Below are positions 1-11,017 of a stretch of 64,000 nucleotides of DNA, piece by piece. The notes beneath the pieces were generated by a model that saw only the letters and a list, made by a program, of their open reading frames with translations, searched no databases and was not told the origin of the DNA. This DNA is from Straminergon stramineum (Eukaryota > Streptophyta > Bryopsida > Hypnales > Calliergonaceae), in the NCBI GenBank assembly GCA_963920665.1, contig OY987263.1, positions 24,416,547-24,480,546 of the forward strand, read 5' to 3'. Both the position numbers and the translations under genes were made by a program. The first letter of the stretch is position 1; the number at the start of each line of letters is the position of its first letter.

Positions 1-121
1 GTATCTAACATGCCAAACATCTTATATGCTTCTATTCAAACTAGTATCATATACTTATTTAACCACACAACGTGGTGGCTTGATAGTGTTTGATGGATGA
101 TAGAAAATCCCTTCTACAATA

Positions 122-361
122 CTTACATCAAGAAAGTAATCCCCATTGCTTTGGTACTATTGTAGTATTGTTTCAATTAGGCCACAATATAATATTAAAA
201 GTATATTGTAGTTGTCCTACAACAATATATTTTCAATGGGTATATTGCATTCCATGTTGAAAGTATGTTGTTTGCAATACTACAATTACATATTTTTAAT
301 ATTATAATGCGACCCCATTGAAACAATACTACCAAAGTGGGGGACTTTTTCCCGATGTAAG
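122..361. repeat. Foldback MITE-like element
   Basis: Two arms of roughly 105 bp are imperfect reverse complements. The left arm begins CTTACATC and the right arm ends GATGTAAG; both carry the matching runs GGTA(G/C)TATTG and TAATATTAAAA near their centres. A clear target-site duplication is not visible. It has no coding capacity. The class is unassigned: the foldback structure is seen directly, mobility is inferred. Confidence 0.6.
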
Positions 362-514
362 ACAAAAGTGCATATGTTCATCCTTGGAATTGGATGTGAA
401 AAGGGGAACTGCCAACAGACTCTTCATTCAAGATGGTCATACATTGATCATATGACCAGAGTTATACTCTTCTTCTTCTTGGGGAAGTCTTAATGAGTAG
501 TTTGACTGACCTCT

Positions 515-766
515 TCTGAGTGGCTGGGGTGGATTGCCCCCCTCGCTCGTCCCCCCAAGTCAATCCAGGGGTGCATGTAAGAAAAAAGACCCCCTATTTT
601 GTGCTTCATTAATTTTTCTTCTCCACCTCATCTAGCAAAATCGGGGCCTCTGATTGCAAATATGAATTCCAAATTTGCAAATTTTATCATGCTTTCCAAA
701 TAAAAAATTTCAGGGTTTTCCCTTGGGGACGAGCGAGAGGGTCAATCCACCCTGGCCCTCTGAGTG
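515..766. mobile_element. hAT-like MITE with 8-bp target-site duplication
   Basis: An element of about 236 bp (523-758) has terminal inverted repeats of about 37 bp sharing GGTGGATTG and CTCGCTCGTCCCC. It is flanked on both sides by the exact 8-bp direct repeat TCTGAGTG (515-522 and 759-766). An 8-bp duplication is typical of hAT transposons. The interior is AT-rich and non-coding, so this is a non-autonomous derivative. The family assignment rests on duplication length only. Confidence 0.72.
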
Positions 767-1286
767 CTCTTGGATTTTCTGAACAATCTGGAGCAATTGA
801 TTCACGCGGTTCCAGCAAGGATGGTTTCCCAGTTTTCCACGGTGACCACTCATGCAGCCCGGCGTTCCAGGGTTCAAAGAAGCTGAAGTTATTACTGTAT
901 GCAGCTGATCACCATTGACGGACCCATTGCATCAGTTCGCCTCCCATAGTCCCATATTTCTCAGTTTTCTCTAAATGGTAAGCCGGTAAGGTTCCCAGTC
1001 GAAGAATATTCCTAAGCTGTGGTCCCTCTTAGCCAGCACAGTACTGTAGACCTCCGTCCAGTGAAGCAGTTCAGACTGTTCAGTTGCCCCACTAAGCAAG
1101 TAGACATGTCGGGCGAATCCTTGAATTCCTGAACATCGAATGCATGAGTCACTCCTGGCCCTTTCCCACTTTGCCGGATGAGTGCGGTTCAAGCGCTCAG
1201 TACTGTACAGTCACACTTCCCTGAAATGGATCCACTCCGTCCTTCGAAACTTGGCTCGGTCACTGGGTGATTGGAAACAGGTGCAT

Positions 1287-1671
1287 AAAGGAGATGACCC
1301 ATTTTCGATCAGTCTCCCATTCTTGCAGTTTAGGTTGCTCTATTTCCGATCAGGTGAATTGTAGGTGACAGCTCATGCATCGCAGGACCCCGGAGACAAC
1401 AAAAATGTCTAGGAGGTGTACATTGGAAGCCTTACATCGAATTTGGAACCATCGTATGGTTGGAAATAGGTTTGCCTACATATCGAGAATGGGACAAATA
1501 GAATCTTCACGAAAAAAATTCGTGATAATTTTGCTTTTAAGGGGAAAAATGTAAGAAATTATGAAATCCTTCTGAAATCCATTTCTGTACACAGGGAAAT
1601 TTTTTCCTGAACTTTTCCCATGCCGCAGATAGACTGAATTGTTTAAGTGATTGGAAATGGGTGATCATCCT
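1287..1671. repeat. MITE-like repeat, family A copy 1 (diverged)
   Basis: This is a diverged relative of the element at 10494-10896. The right-hand 170 bp align with that copy through shared blocks such as AGAATCTTCA, AAATTCGT and CTGAA followed by a CCATTTCTG-like run. The ends form a short imperfect inverted repeat: AAGGAGATGACCCATTT at the left, and AAATGGGTGATCATCC at the right. No ORF is present. Confidence 0.5.
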
Positions 1672-3209
1672 GATAATTATCGTAATTAATTAGCGGTGAC
1701 TGATGAGTCTGGAGTGAGTCGCGGTTCCCCAGTAATCATTCCCGGCCTTTCAAGCAAGTGGATTGAAGTGGAATGGAGTTTCACCATCAACTGCATTGAA
1801 GTAATAAGGAAACAATCTTTCATAGATCTTAAAATTCGTGGAATTCGGTGTGAAAATCCATCCCGTTGAATTTGGTGATGAAATTTAATTCCTCCATCCC
1901 TTTGATGAATTCGGTGATGAAATGCGGTTCCTCCATTTCGTTGAGTTTGGTGATGGTTATGTCATTGTGGTTTTAATTCTGCAACAAATTAAAGTGTCAC
2001 TAGTTACAAACATAAAACCCACACTGAGGTGAGGTGTACTGAATCCAAAACCCAAGCATAAATCGTTCTTCGAAGCGCTGATTCCAAGTTTCAAAATTAA
2101 GGGGGTCAATAAATTTTAAAACTAAAAAGATAAACATTCTCTGCACTTCAACTAAAAACTGCATCCAACTCTCTTTTACTAATATACTTTTTTCAGAGAA
2201 TATTGTTGAGTGTTGTGAATTTTGAGTTGGAATGGGATGTGCCTAGTTAAAAAGCATTCCTACCCTGTCTGGAAATGTTCACCGTATGTGCACTGAAAAA
2301 TCTAATATGTATCCTTGTGTTAACGAGACTTTTAGACAAGGACGCCTTTAGGACCCCATCTTAGACAAACAGAATTTCCTCACCAACTTCAACCAATCCT
2401 ACAGCCGCAACCCTTCAGTCCAAGTCAGTGCTTGGGATTTTCTTAGAGTTTTACCAGCTCTTTTCCTTTAATTCCCATATTTTCACGTGTCGAGTCCGAT
2501 TCTTTTCTCTATTTTGTACTCTAAGTAGAATTTTCGTAGATTTTTTCACCAATTTATTTCCGTTTTTTTCTAAGCTCAATAGTTTTTTTTCCCCAATTCC
2601 ACCGGCTAACTTTGAACTAGCTGCCTGTTTTCCCAAAGTCTAGCTAACTTACCCCGTCAGAAGCCTCTTGTAAGGTCACTTCAGTTATCTGTTGTTGAAT
2701 TGCACTGGCAACAGAATTTTCAATATTTTCAAAGACTGGCTGCACCTACGGGTTGATGTTCTTGAAGCTAGAATTGGATGAAATTTATCAATGGAAGAGT
2801 ATAAAGAGTAAGTACCGACGGTAAGAGCCAGGACTTGCTTCCAACCCAGACGGCGAATGCTTTACCGCAATCATCGCTCTCCTGGACCCCATTCACACAA
2901 GCCGACGCGGACCCCTCCAACAAGGATCCCTGCAATCGTATCGATCCGCCTCCCCTTGCTTTCAGTTTGCTGACCGCTGTTGAATGCGAATCCTTTGCAA
3001 CGGGAAGCGCGTGAGCTCCAGTCTCCAGGAATCGAATCTTTCATCCAAATGTTCCTCCGGCCTCAAATCTCAAACTCCCAAATCTGAGAGCGGGCTCTCG
3101 GCGATTCTACCATCGCATGACTTGACTTCTTGTCATCACCTGCACTTCCGGTCCACTGTTGACTCCAATACGTGGTGTCCCAAGTATTGTCTGGCTCCGG
3201 CCGCAAAAT
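1672..3209. other. Intergenic, no gene recognised
   Basis: Short ORFs of 60-75 codons on both strands overlap one another, lack recognisable domains and look like chance. No RNA gene was recognised. Composition is moderately GC-rich, like the flanks of the downstream subtilase. Confidence 0.5.
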
Positions 3210-3447
3210 AACTACACTGAATAGTGAAATTAGGTTGCCCCGCACTATATAAATACTTAGTATTATATTACAAGAATGTGCTACTTTTGAATTAGGTGTT
3301 GTTGAAATTGGAACTCATGAACCTTCATTTGTACAAATGGAAATATATGTGAAATTTTTGTTGACTTTGATGGCTTGTAAAGTACCTTTTGGGAAGTAAG
3401 TCAATCTAATTGTTAAGGCAACCTAATTTCACTATTTAGTGTAGTTT
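3210..3447. mobile_element. MITE-like element with about 30-bp terminal inverted repeats
   Basis: The left end AACTACACTGAATAGTGAAA (continuing to GGTTGCC) and the right end GGCAACC...AGTGTAGTT are reverse complements with a single mismatch over about 30 bp. The interior (about 180 bp) is AT-rich and non-coding. A target-site duplication is not obvious. It sits 1.2 kb upstream of the subtilase start. Confidence 0.65.
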
Positions 3448-4138
3448 GCTTGCCGGGTCGTTCACGGAAGAAATCCAATCTGTGCTGCGGTCCAGGAGAC
3501 AGAGACCAAGTGAGATCTTGTTCTTTGATATTCGAAGCACCTGGTGGGGCTGTCGAAGTGTGGCAACTGAATTTGGCGTAACGGACAGTGATTCAACTGA
3601 TCGTGGGATGGTTTGGTGAAGTGCGAGTTTGAATATTACGTCAGTGCTGATGCTCGAGCTGATGTTGCGAAGCTGGAGACGTAGTGCTCGAGGATTTGAT
3701 TCTGGTTTCTATTAATAAAAAGTGAACTGGGAGGTGGAAACTTAAGAAGACTGAAATCGGGAAATCTCTCTTCCACGCCAGTGGACAGGTTAGACTTTCA
3801 TTGTGCACTCTTTTAATAATACATGAAATTCGTAGCTGATTGTATTGATCGAATTACCTGAATTGTGACACATGTGATTATATAGCTAGTTTCTGAGCCA
3901 ATGTGTCCTGCCTGCGTCCACTTAACTAGATGCCCGTGAACATTCATGCCAGTCTGCGAGCGTTGGTGTGGGCTTCGAAATTTGCTTGCTGCTACTTTAA
4001 TTTTCTGAACGCTTAGTCTGAACAATCCTCCAAGTGAATTTCAATCTGTGGAACCGAACTTAGTGTCGGCGAACTTGTGCTGCAAAATTGAGGTTCTTTT
4101 GAATTGAATTGGGGGATGATCGGTGGTTTACCGACACT

Positions 4139-4634
4139 GTAAGTCCATTCAGTGATCGTCTTGCTTTTAAACAGATGTCCAAGCAGTCGAGGCCTTGAAT
4201 CGCCTTTCCTCTCTTTTTTGGTCGAGATTGCTGAGTGTCGATAAAGCTTCAGTGAGTAAACTGTGGGCTAGCTAGCTATCCAACGGGAGAGGCATAATTT
4301 AGAAGAGTCTTGATTGATGGGTTTGAGAATAGTAATGTCGGTGACATAGCTTGGACGAATGGTAATGCATGAAGTAACTGTCCACAGAGAGGTACCTTCG
4401 TATTAAACAATTACTGGCTCACACTACCTTGTCAATCCGGGAACCATATATTCATCCTCCTGTAATTTCAGGGTAAATTGCAGATCACTGACACACCGCC
4501 TATACTTTTCAAGGGATAATAGACAGTGGACTGTTGTTACAGTTAATGATAAACGAAGAGTTGAATTTGCGGCCATTTGTTCATTGCCAATTTGGCCTAC
4601 GTGCTGAGTGTTTAAATTGCATTGTCTCTTTCAG
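4139..4634 (+). other. Possible 5'-UTR intron of the subtilase gene
   Basis: A strong acceptor (pyrimidine-rich TTGTCTCTTTCAG) ends at 4634, sixteen bases before the ATG at 4650. A GTAAGT donor-like hexamer lies at 4139-4144. If real, the intron removes the in-frame ATG at 4608, which supports choosing 4650 as start. The acceptor is convincing; the donor is one of several possible. Confidence 0.35.
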
Positions 4635-4649
4635 TTTCGAGAGCCAAAA

Positions 4650-7076
4650 ATGAGGAAGATAACCGGGCTATTGGCCCTCTTCGGAATTTGGACACTACTA
4701 GCTGGACAGGCTTCAACCGTTCCATTGCAAATAAATTTGAATCACAGAGAGTTGGTACGCGCCAGCAAACAATTCCGGACGTACATCATTCATATGGAGA
4801 GGTTCACCCCAAATGACACAATGTCCACTCTAGGGATGGCACATGCCAGGTACAGCCAGCTTCTGCAGTCGGTGCAGCGACACACTACCATATTTTCAGC
4901 AAACGAGGACTCACCATCCCGGACAGCATCCGTTCCAATCCACATTTACGAGACCGTGATGAGTGGATTTTCAGCTCGCCTGACACCTCGGGAAGCGTCA
5001 GAACTAAGTAATTTAAACGGAGTGCTGGGAGTGTACCCTGACGCTGTCCGCTCGCTTCACACAACGCGATCGCCGGAGTTTCTGGGTTTAAGCAACTTGA
5101 AGGGGCTATGGCCGCAGGGTCAATTCGGAGACGACGTGATAATTGGCGTTTTGGACACCGGGATATGGCCGGAGAGAGAGAGCTTCAGTGACGAGGGATT
5201 GGGGCCCGTTCCAGCGCGGTGGAAAGGGATTTGCCAGACGGGGAGAGACTGGAACACGTCGAATTGTAATAAGAAACTGATCGGTGCGCGCTACTTCTCA
5301 GCCGGGTATGAGTACGAGAATGGCCCCATGAATGAGACGCTGGAGTGGAGGTCGCCGCGGGATACTGCAGGGCATGGCACGCACACGTCCTCCACGGTCG
5401 CTGGCAGCGTCGTCCACGGCGCGAATTTGAATGGGCTCGCGAATGGGACCGCCAGGGGCATGGCACCGAAGGCGCGCATTGCGATGTACAAAATTTGTTG
5501 GATCCCTGGGTGCTATGATTCTGACATTCTTGCCGGGTTTGATCAGGCGGTGGCGGATGGAGTGAACGTGATCTCTCTTTCCGTCGGCGGCGGCGTCGTT
5601 CCTTACGACGTGGACAGCATTGCGATTGGCGCCTTCGGGGCTATGAAGAGGGGTGTTTTTGTGTCGTGCTCGGGTGGGAACGAGGGTCCTGAACACGGGA
5701 CCGTCACCAATGTCGCCCCGTGGATCATGACCGTCGCCGCGAGTACGTTGGACCGGTCCTTCCCTGGCGGCACACTGGAGCTTGGCAATGGGGTGAACAT
5801 CACCGGAGCGTCGTTGTGGTACAAAGGTAAAGGCTCCGTCACGGTCTCCCCGACTGCGCTCATATACGGAAGTGACGCGGCCGCGTGGAATGTCACCGCG
5901 GCGGCCGTCTGCTTAGCGGATTCCCTGAACGCGACGATGGTGAAGGGGAAGATCGTGGTGTGCATGCGCGGAATCAATCTTCGCGTGGAGAAAGGAGCCG
6001 AGGTGGCCGCTGCCGGCGGTGCGGGCATGGTTCTCGTGAACACCGTCGCGTATGGCGAAGATACGTCACCTGATGCCCATTTCTTGCCGGCTTTGCATGT
6101 GGGTTACCGAGAGGGCATCGCGCTCGCAGCCTACATGAACATGACTGAGTCCGCCGCGCCCGTGGCAAAATTCAAGTTCTTCGGGACGCATTTAGGGGTG
6201 AAACCTGCCCCTGCCACGGCAGAATTCTCCTCCCGAGGACCCAACATTCTGTCGCCCGAAGTCTTAAAACCCGACATCACTGCCCCCGGAGTGAACATCC
6301 TCGCGGCTTGGACGGGTCACGTTGGGCCGACGGGGCTGGATTTCGACGCCAGGATGGTGAACTTCAACATGATTTCCGGAACCTCGATGTCATGTCCGCA
6401 TGTCGCGGGCGTGGGTGCGTTGCTGAAATCTGCGCACCCGGACTGGAGCCCATCCGCGATCAAATCCGCCATGATGACCACGGCGAGCGTCCTCAACAAC
6501 GCCAACGGGACGATCACTGACTCCGCGACGCAGTCCTCGGGCACGCCCTGGGAGTTCGGCTCGGGACACATCAAGCCGGAGAGAGCGTTGCATCCCGGGC
6601 TGGTGTACGACATGGGCTTCCAGGATTACGTGAACTTCCTCTGCGCGTCGAATTCGAATTACACCTCCCAAAACATCAGAATCTTCAGCGGAGAGAATGT
6701 CACTTGTCCGACAATCCCAGTCCCCGTGGAAAATCTGAACTACCCTTCGTTCTCGGCCGTGTTCAAGCAACCACCGTCGCTGATAGGGGTCTCGATTAAC
6801 ATGACGAGGACCGTGAAGAACGTGGGGAGTGGTAATGCCACATACGAGGCCACCATCGTCGCCGCGCCCGATTTGTTTGCTAACGTCACCGTGGATCCCA
6901 GCGTCTTGAAGTTCGAGGCGAAGAATGAGACGAAGAGTTTCACGCTGCGGGTGATGACGGTGAATGCTCCGGATGCCGCTTTGACGAATGTCTCCTTAAC
7001 GGAGTTTGCATTTCTGGTGTGGTCCGATGGCAGGCATGTGGTCCAAAGCCCCATTTCCATTACTGTTCTGAAGTAG
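4650..7076 (+). CDS. Subtilisin-like serine protease (plant subtilase, SBT family, S8A)
   Basis: Secreted endopeptidase expected in the apoplast or cell wall. Numbered from the Met at 4650 (808 residues): hydrophobic signal peptide 1-22; inhibitor I9 prodomain from about 43 (RTYIIHMERF) to about 140; peptidase S8 domain with catalytic Asp169 in VLDTGIWPE, His242 in GHGTHTSSTVAG, oxyanion Asn344 in SCSGGNEGP and Ser579 in SGTSMSCPHVAG; a protease-associated insert around 385-500 before the Ser; and a C-terminal fibronectin-III-like domain from about 697 (NYPSF). All catalytic residues are intact, and length and order match plant subtilases. Many N-x-S/T sequons fit secretion. A longer ORF starts at 4608, but its first 14 residues hide the signal peptide and overlap a splice-acceptor-like tract, so 4650 is preferred. 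The gene is intronless and GC-rich compared with the AT-rich surroundings. The substrate cannot be inferred. Confidence 0.95.
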   Translation: MRKITGLLALFGIWTLLAGQASTVPLQINLNHRELVRASKQFRTYIIHMERFTPNDTMSTLGMAHARYSQLLQSVQRHTTIFSANEDSPSRTASVPIHIYETVMSGFSARLTPREASELSNLNGVLGVYPDAVRSLHTTRSPEFLGLSNLKGLWPQGQFGDDVIIGVLDTGIWPERESFSDEGLGPVPARWKGICQTGRDWNTSNCNKKLIGARYFSAGYEYENGPMNETLEWRSPRDTAGHGTHTSSTVAGSVVHGANLNGLANGTARGMAPKARIAMYKICWIPGCYDSDILAGFDQAVADGVNVISLSVGGGVVPYDVDSIAIGAFGAMKRGVFVSCSGGNEGPEHGTVTNVAPWIMTVAASTLDRSFPGGTLELGNGVNITGASLWYKGKGSVTVSPTALIYGSDAAAWNVTAAAVCLADSLNATMVKGKIVVCMRGINLRVEKGAEVAAAGGAGMVLVNTVAYGEDTSPDAHFLPALHVGYREGIALAAYMNMTESAAPVAKFKFFGTHLGVKPAPATAEFSSRGPNILSPEVLKPDITAPGVNILAAWTGHVGPTGLDFDARMVNFNMISGTSMSCPHVAGVGALLKSAHPDWSPSAIKSAMMTTASVLNNANGTITDSATQSSGTPWEFGSGHIKPERALHPGLVYDMGFQDYVNFLCASNSNYTSQNIRIFSGENVTCPTIPVPVENLNYPSFSAVFKQPPSLIGVSINMTRTVKNVGSGNATYEATIVAAPDLFANVTVDPSVLKFEAKNETKSFTLRVMTVNAPDAALTNVSLTEFAFLVWSDGRHVVQSPISITVLK

Positions 7077-8736
7077 AGCATTTCTTTCTGTTCTTATCTG
7101 TGATTAATTACAGGGAGAAGAGATTAGTCACGCTCAAGCTATTAGTGTAACTGAGTTGCTGAGGGTGCTAAGATCAATCGTCTTCTGATTCTTGTAAATT
7201 AGGAGGCACATTGTTGACAACCAATTCTTTTGGAAGACTATGAACTTGATGCTTGTATCATAATGTACCTAGCGTATGGGTCCAAGGTCAATGCGTACAT
7301 GGATGATGTGATTTTTGGCGTTTGAATTATAGAATATTTGAGTTCTATTGAATATTTATATTCACATAGATCTCAAATTTTCATGATATCTTGTGTAAGC
7401 TGGATGTAGAACTGGTAAGAATGGTGGTGTGGTTATTCTTGCTTACAGACGAGCTCCTGTCTCCGAGTGTGTATTCTGTCTTCGGGTGTGTATCAGTGAA
7501 GGCTCACCCTAGAACGGGTTTCTCTCTTGTTGCATACAGACCTGTATGTCCTTTCTATTCATCTTGATGATGGTGCTCATCATCTGGAATTGACCAACAG
7601 GGCCATGGAAGCCCCAAGCTATGGTAGAACCAATTTAAGCGGGTGTGCCACTTTGGCATCCAGTCCACTTCTATATGCCCAACGGAGAGCGCATAGTAGA
7701 ATCTCAGATTTGTAAAAAATAGCAGATTTCAGTAAAATTGGTGCAGTTTCAGGAGTCCAAAATCAAACCTCAGATCTAAAACAATCCTAAGTTTCAAGTA
7801 CTTGGCACAACAACACATCACTTTTGACTCCATGAAATAATTCGACCACAAAGATTGGTAAACAAAGCAAAAGTAAGTGGTTTCCCAGTAATGAGAGCTC
7901 AATCCTTTTCAGTTGAAGCTCTGTTTTTTCATGTCTGTTATTGCCATGAAGTATTACCTGTACATAGGTCTTTTCAATAATTTCAGACATGAACGTCTTT
8001 AAACAGATGAAATGGCCGCGTGGAACGGCTTCATGAAGAGTGCAGCCTCCCGAAATGAAGCGTCCCTTGGGCATCTTCATTTTCTTGACACAAAGATAAC
8101 AGTGGATTTGAGTATAGCCAATTCCATTGTTTATGGTTCTCATCATTGAACAGACCTTGCAATGTGAGCATTGGCATCCCGCAACAACTTTTCTAATGTG
8201 CAAACTTGTCACTCACCTCTAGGTTGCGGATAAGAGTTTCAACATTAAAAGTTGATCTTATGCTTGTAATTGGAGACTCATTTTTATGCTGCCGTACAGA
8301 CTCATATAATTTTAATTAATTGTTTGAGAAGATTTGAGATATGCAAGCATCCACCATATTTGTCCCCCACTGTTGGTCTTCCCATTTCATTTTTAGATGC
8401 ATTCAGCATTGAGCATTTTGCCTCCTAAACGGCTTTGAACCCCGATCGCTGAATTTCCAATCAAGATCATACACCACTGGACATAATGCTCAAATAATTA
8501 AAAGAGTTTCTGTGCTAGAAATTAATGCCGGCGGTGCTCATCGAATTTGCAACTTCCGACATCGGCACCATACATAGAAGTCATTCAAGTATCGTAAGTG
8601 CAGTTCTGATAGAGTTGGACCCTAAACCTTGAATTTACTAAAGAATTTCAATGTCGGTTTCAGCAAAATTGAAGCAGCCAGCGAGCAACCTCTGCTACCC
8701 AGCTCAATCGCGATTAAAAGCCATTGTGACCCAATT
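7077..8736. other. Intergenic between subtilase and GT14 gene
   Basis: The two genes are convergent, so this 1.66-kb stretch should contain both 3' UTRs. No clear polyadenylation arrangement was assigned. One weak ORF (7787-8212, -) is listed separately. Otherwise nothing recognisable. Confidence 0.4.
7787..8212 (-). pseudogene. Weak ORF with one ankyrin-repeat-like stretch
   Basis: This 141-residue ORF contains GGCTLHEAVPRGHFICLK at about 56-73, which resembles the start of an ankyrin repeat (G-x-TxLHEA-x-x-GH). It is preceded by several CxxC pairs. No second repeat follows, and the C-terminal half is low-quality hydrophobic sequence. It could be a decayed ankyrin gene fragment or chance; the latter is quite possible. 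Confidence 0.2.
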
Positions 8737-9873
8737 CTACTTGAGCCGAATTCCATGCATTTGAGATTCCTGCGAAGTCGAGAACCACTCCGTAGCTGCG
8801 TCCAACGCACTAGGTTGAAATTTTCTCGCAAACAGAAAACAGGGTGCTCCAGCAACGCCATTGTAGGCGCACTGCACGGTCCCAAATTTCTGCAGCGCAG
8901 TGTTGTAGTGCTGTCCATATATCGAATCCTCCGTCAATTCTACAATCTCGTTTAAAAGGCTTGCGTTCGCCGTCTGCGCATCGAACGAGCGAGGTGAGGA
9001 CACTTTTTTCCCGCTCCAATCCACAAACATGGTGGTCCGATTGGCCAGTCCAGCAGGATCCTTCAAGTGCAGCAGAGTCTGGAAGTAGCGCTCGTCGAAG
9101 TAGCAATTCTTGTGACACTGCTCCCCAAACACAGCGTAGATCGCGCGATCGGCCACAATCGTGACCGCGTGTCGCCGCCGCAGCGCCATCCACACCTCGC
9201 CCTTGCGAAGCTCGTCGTGGCTGAAGTGGGGCACTGCGCCCCAGTACTTGGTGATGGGTTGAAACGATTGTACAAAGCTATGGCGACTGTGCGTGAGATA
9301 ATTGTACGTGTCGTCAAAGCTCCGCAACGGAATCGTCGCCTCGCACAAGTTCACGAACCACGCGTTATGATTTGTCCCATCCACGAGCGCCATGGCCACC
9401 AGTCGACGCACCGCGTCTGCCAAGCTGCGTGACAGACGCTCCACGGCGTGGCTGGGGATCTGCTTCCCGAAGAAGAACGACGACCGAGGGAACGTGAAAT
9501 TCGGGGCCGTGTGCACGTAGAGCGAGTATCGATGCTCGTGGCCGGCGAAGAAGCGGCGCCACAGAGACTCGAAGGGGATTTCGCCGCGGACCAAGAATAA
9601 AAATGCAATCTTGGGATTCTTCGCCTCAGAAGCTGGCACTTGTCTCGCGGTTTCGAACGCGTCTTGCAACAGACGCTCATCTGTCGTGTAGGAATACTCC
9701 TCTCTGGGAAACTCTTCTACTTCTGTGGTGTCAAGGCTCGAAGATCGAATCGATCTGCGGGGGGATTGGGGATGCAATTCCGGGTCGGAGCTTGATAGAG
9801 TCCAACGAAATTGGACGAGGCACCACATGGCAACGACGACCATGACGAGAGTTGTGCGCATCAGGGGCGTCAT
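8737..9873 (-). CDS. Core-2/I-branching beta-1,6-N-acetylglucosaminyltransferase-like protein (GT14, plant DUF266 type)
   Basis: This is a 378-residue type II Golgi membrane protein. It has a short cytosolic tail and signal anchor at about 6-22, a stem to about residue 85, then the GT14 catalytic domain. Family blocks are visible: KIAFLFLVRG (88-97), an RRFFAGHE-type block (106-113), YSLYVHTAP (116-124), AWFVNLCEATIPL (171-183), the NYLTHSRHSFVQSF region (191-204), a KGEVWMALRRRHA block (224-236), and a C-rich CYFDERYFQTLLHL segment (257-270). Length fits plant GT14-like proteins. The usual SMVDAERRLLANAL-type block is present in diverged form (LADAVRRLVAMALVDG, 151-166). These enzymes are thought to glycosylate cell-wall polymers or arabinogalactan proteins, but the acceptor here is unknown. 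The gene is intronless and GC-rich like the subtilase, and convergent with it. Confidence 0.88.
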   Translation of the reverse strand: MTPLMRTTLVMVVVAMWCLVQFRWTLSSSDPELHPQSPRRSIRSSSLDTTEVEEFPREEYSYTTDERLLQDAFETARQVPASEAKNPKIAFLFLVRGEIPFESLWRRFFAGHEHRYSLYVHTAPNFTFPRSSFFFGKQIPSHAVERLSRSLADAVRRLVAMALVDGTNHNAWFVNLCEATIPLRSFDDTYNYLTHSRHSFVQSFQPITKYWGAVPHFSHDELRKGEVWMALRRRHAVTIVADRAIYAVFGEQCHKNCYFDERYFQTLLHLKDPAGLANRTTMFVDWSGKKVSSPRSFDAQTANASLLNEIVELTEDSIYGQHYNTALQKFGTVQCAYNGVAGAPCFLFARKFQPSALDAATEWFSTSQESQMHGIRLK

Positions 9874-10493
9874 GGCGCTCTCAGATGGGTGCCGCCGGCC
9901 AAGCCATGGAGTATGAGTACCGGTAGTATTTCATCCTGTTGATCGACCAGTGCATGCTGCAACATCATGACAGCACCGCAAGACAAATTAACATTCAACT
10001 TCTCTGTTGTACACATTTGATTCGAACGGCAAGCACGGGCTCGTACGGATGCACAACGCTTTTGAAATCTTTGGAACTTTCTTACTTCCAAAGATTGCTT
10101 TGCACTCCTCCCGTCTTCAAACTTTGAAACTCTCCAATGACAGCAAGCTAGCTAGCACCGCTGCATGCCCGACATGGAAGCACGTATTGCACGTCGCGCG
10201 TTGAGGTTGCCGAATCTGCCGATCATGCACACTGAAACCATGAAATTTAAGCTATTCTAAGAAACAGAGACCCAATTGCGTGACCTGTATACTTACAATG
10301 TAAATGTCATGTAAATTGTTCTGTCATATTCAATCCGCTGATGTTGCCTTAATTAGCTATATAAGTGCGAGATCTACAGAATTGGAAGCAATTAGACAAA
10401 TCGACAGCACCATAATTAATATCATGCATGCATATACAAATCACCGGTTCTTAGTTAGCTAATTCGATACATTCGTACGTCTGCACGGTGAAG
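9874..10493. other. Upstream region of the GT14 gene, no other gene
   Basis: Moderately AT-rich. A TATATA run around 10359-10366 could serve a core promoter but lies nearly 490 bp from the ATG, so its role is uncertain. No ORF with recognisable content. Confidence 0.3.
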
Positions 10494-10896
10494 TAAGGGA
10501 GCCGACCCCTTACTAATCACAGACCCAATCTGGCAACGGAGGGTGGAGTAATTTCAATCAGCAGGTGATTAGTAACAATTAATGCTGGCACAGTTCCCGG
10601 GCAGTTCGTGGTGCATTACAATTGGCTGGAAGACTCTCAAATTTGGACCCAGCCCTTCTTGGATTTTGCAACCAGCCCTTGGTCGAAAAGAGGAAGGTCT
10701 GTATGGCCAATATGGGTAGAACAGAATCTTCAGCTGAAAAATTCGTAGTAATTATTTTGTGAGGAAAAAAAATTTGAAAAATTATGGAAACCTTATGAAC
10801 TCTATTTCTGCTCATGGGAAAAATTTCCCCACTGTTGAAACCTCCCTTGCAGTATGTGTATCTGCTTAAGTGGTCAGAAAGGGGTCGGCTCCCTTA
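10494..10896. mobile_element. MITE-like element, family A copy 2, perfect 18-bp TIRs
   Basis: The ends TAAGGGAGCCGACCCCTT (10494-10511) and AAGGGGTCGGCTCCCTTA (10879-10896) are exact reverse complements. Treating the outer TA as the target duplication gives a Tc1/mariner-like arrangement, but because the sequence is palindromic there, TA cannot be distinguished from element sequence. The interior of about 365 bp is non-coding and shares blocks with 1287-1671. Confidence 0.7.
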
Positions 10897-11017
10897 TGCA
10901 ACTCCGGCCATTAAGCGCGACTGATCAAGATGGTTCCTCAATAATTTAAAAAGGCTGTACAATTCTAAGTGCAACCTCAAATTTGCCTTCACTGCGAGTG
11001 AACTCAGCCACAGAAAA

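Noticed and set aside
5185..6770. Several 90-146-codon ORFs antisense to the subtilase gene
   Set aside because: They arise from the GC-rich third positions of the real gene; they have no domains and skewed composition, and all lie inside the confirmed coding region.
8810..9680. Overlapping ORFs of up to 127 codons in other frames of the GT14 gene
   Set aside because: Shadow frames of a GC-rich gene with clear GT14 motifs in the chosen frame.
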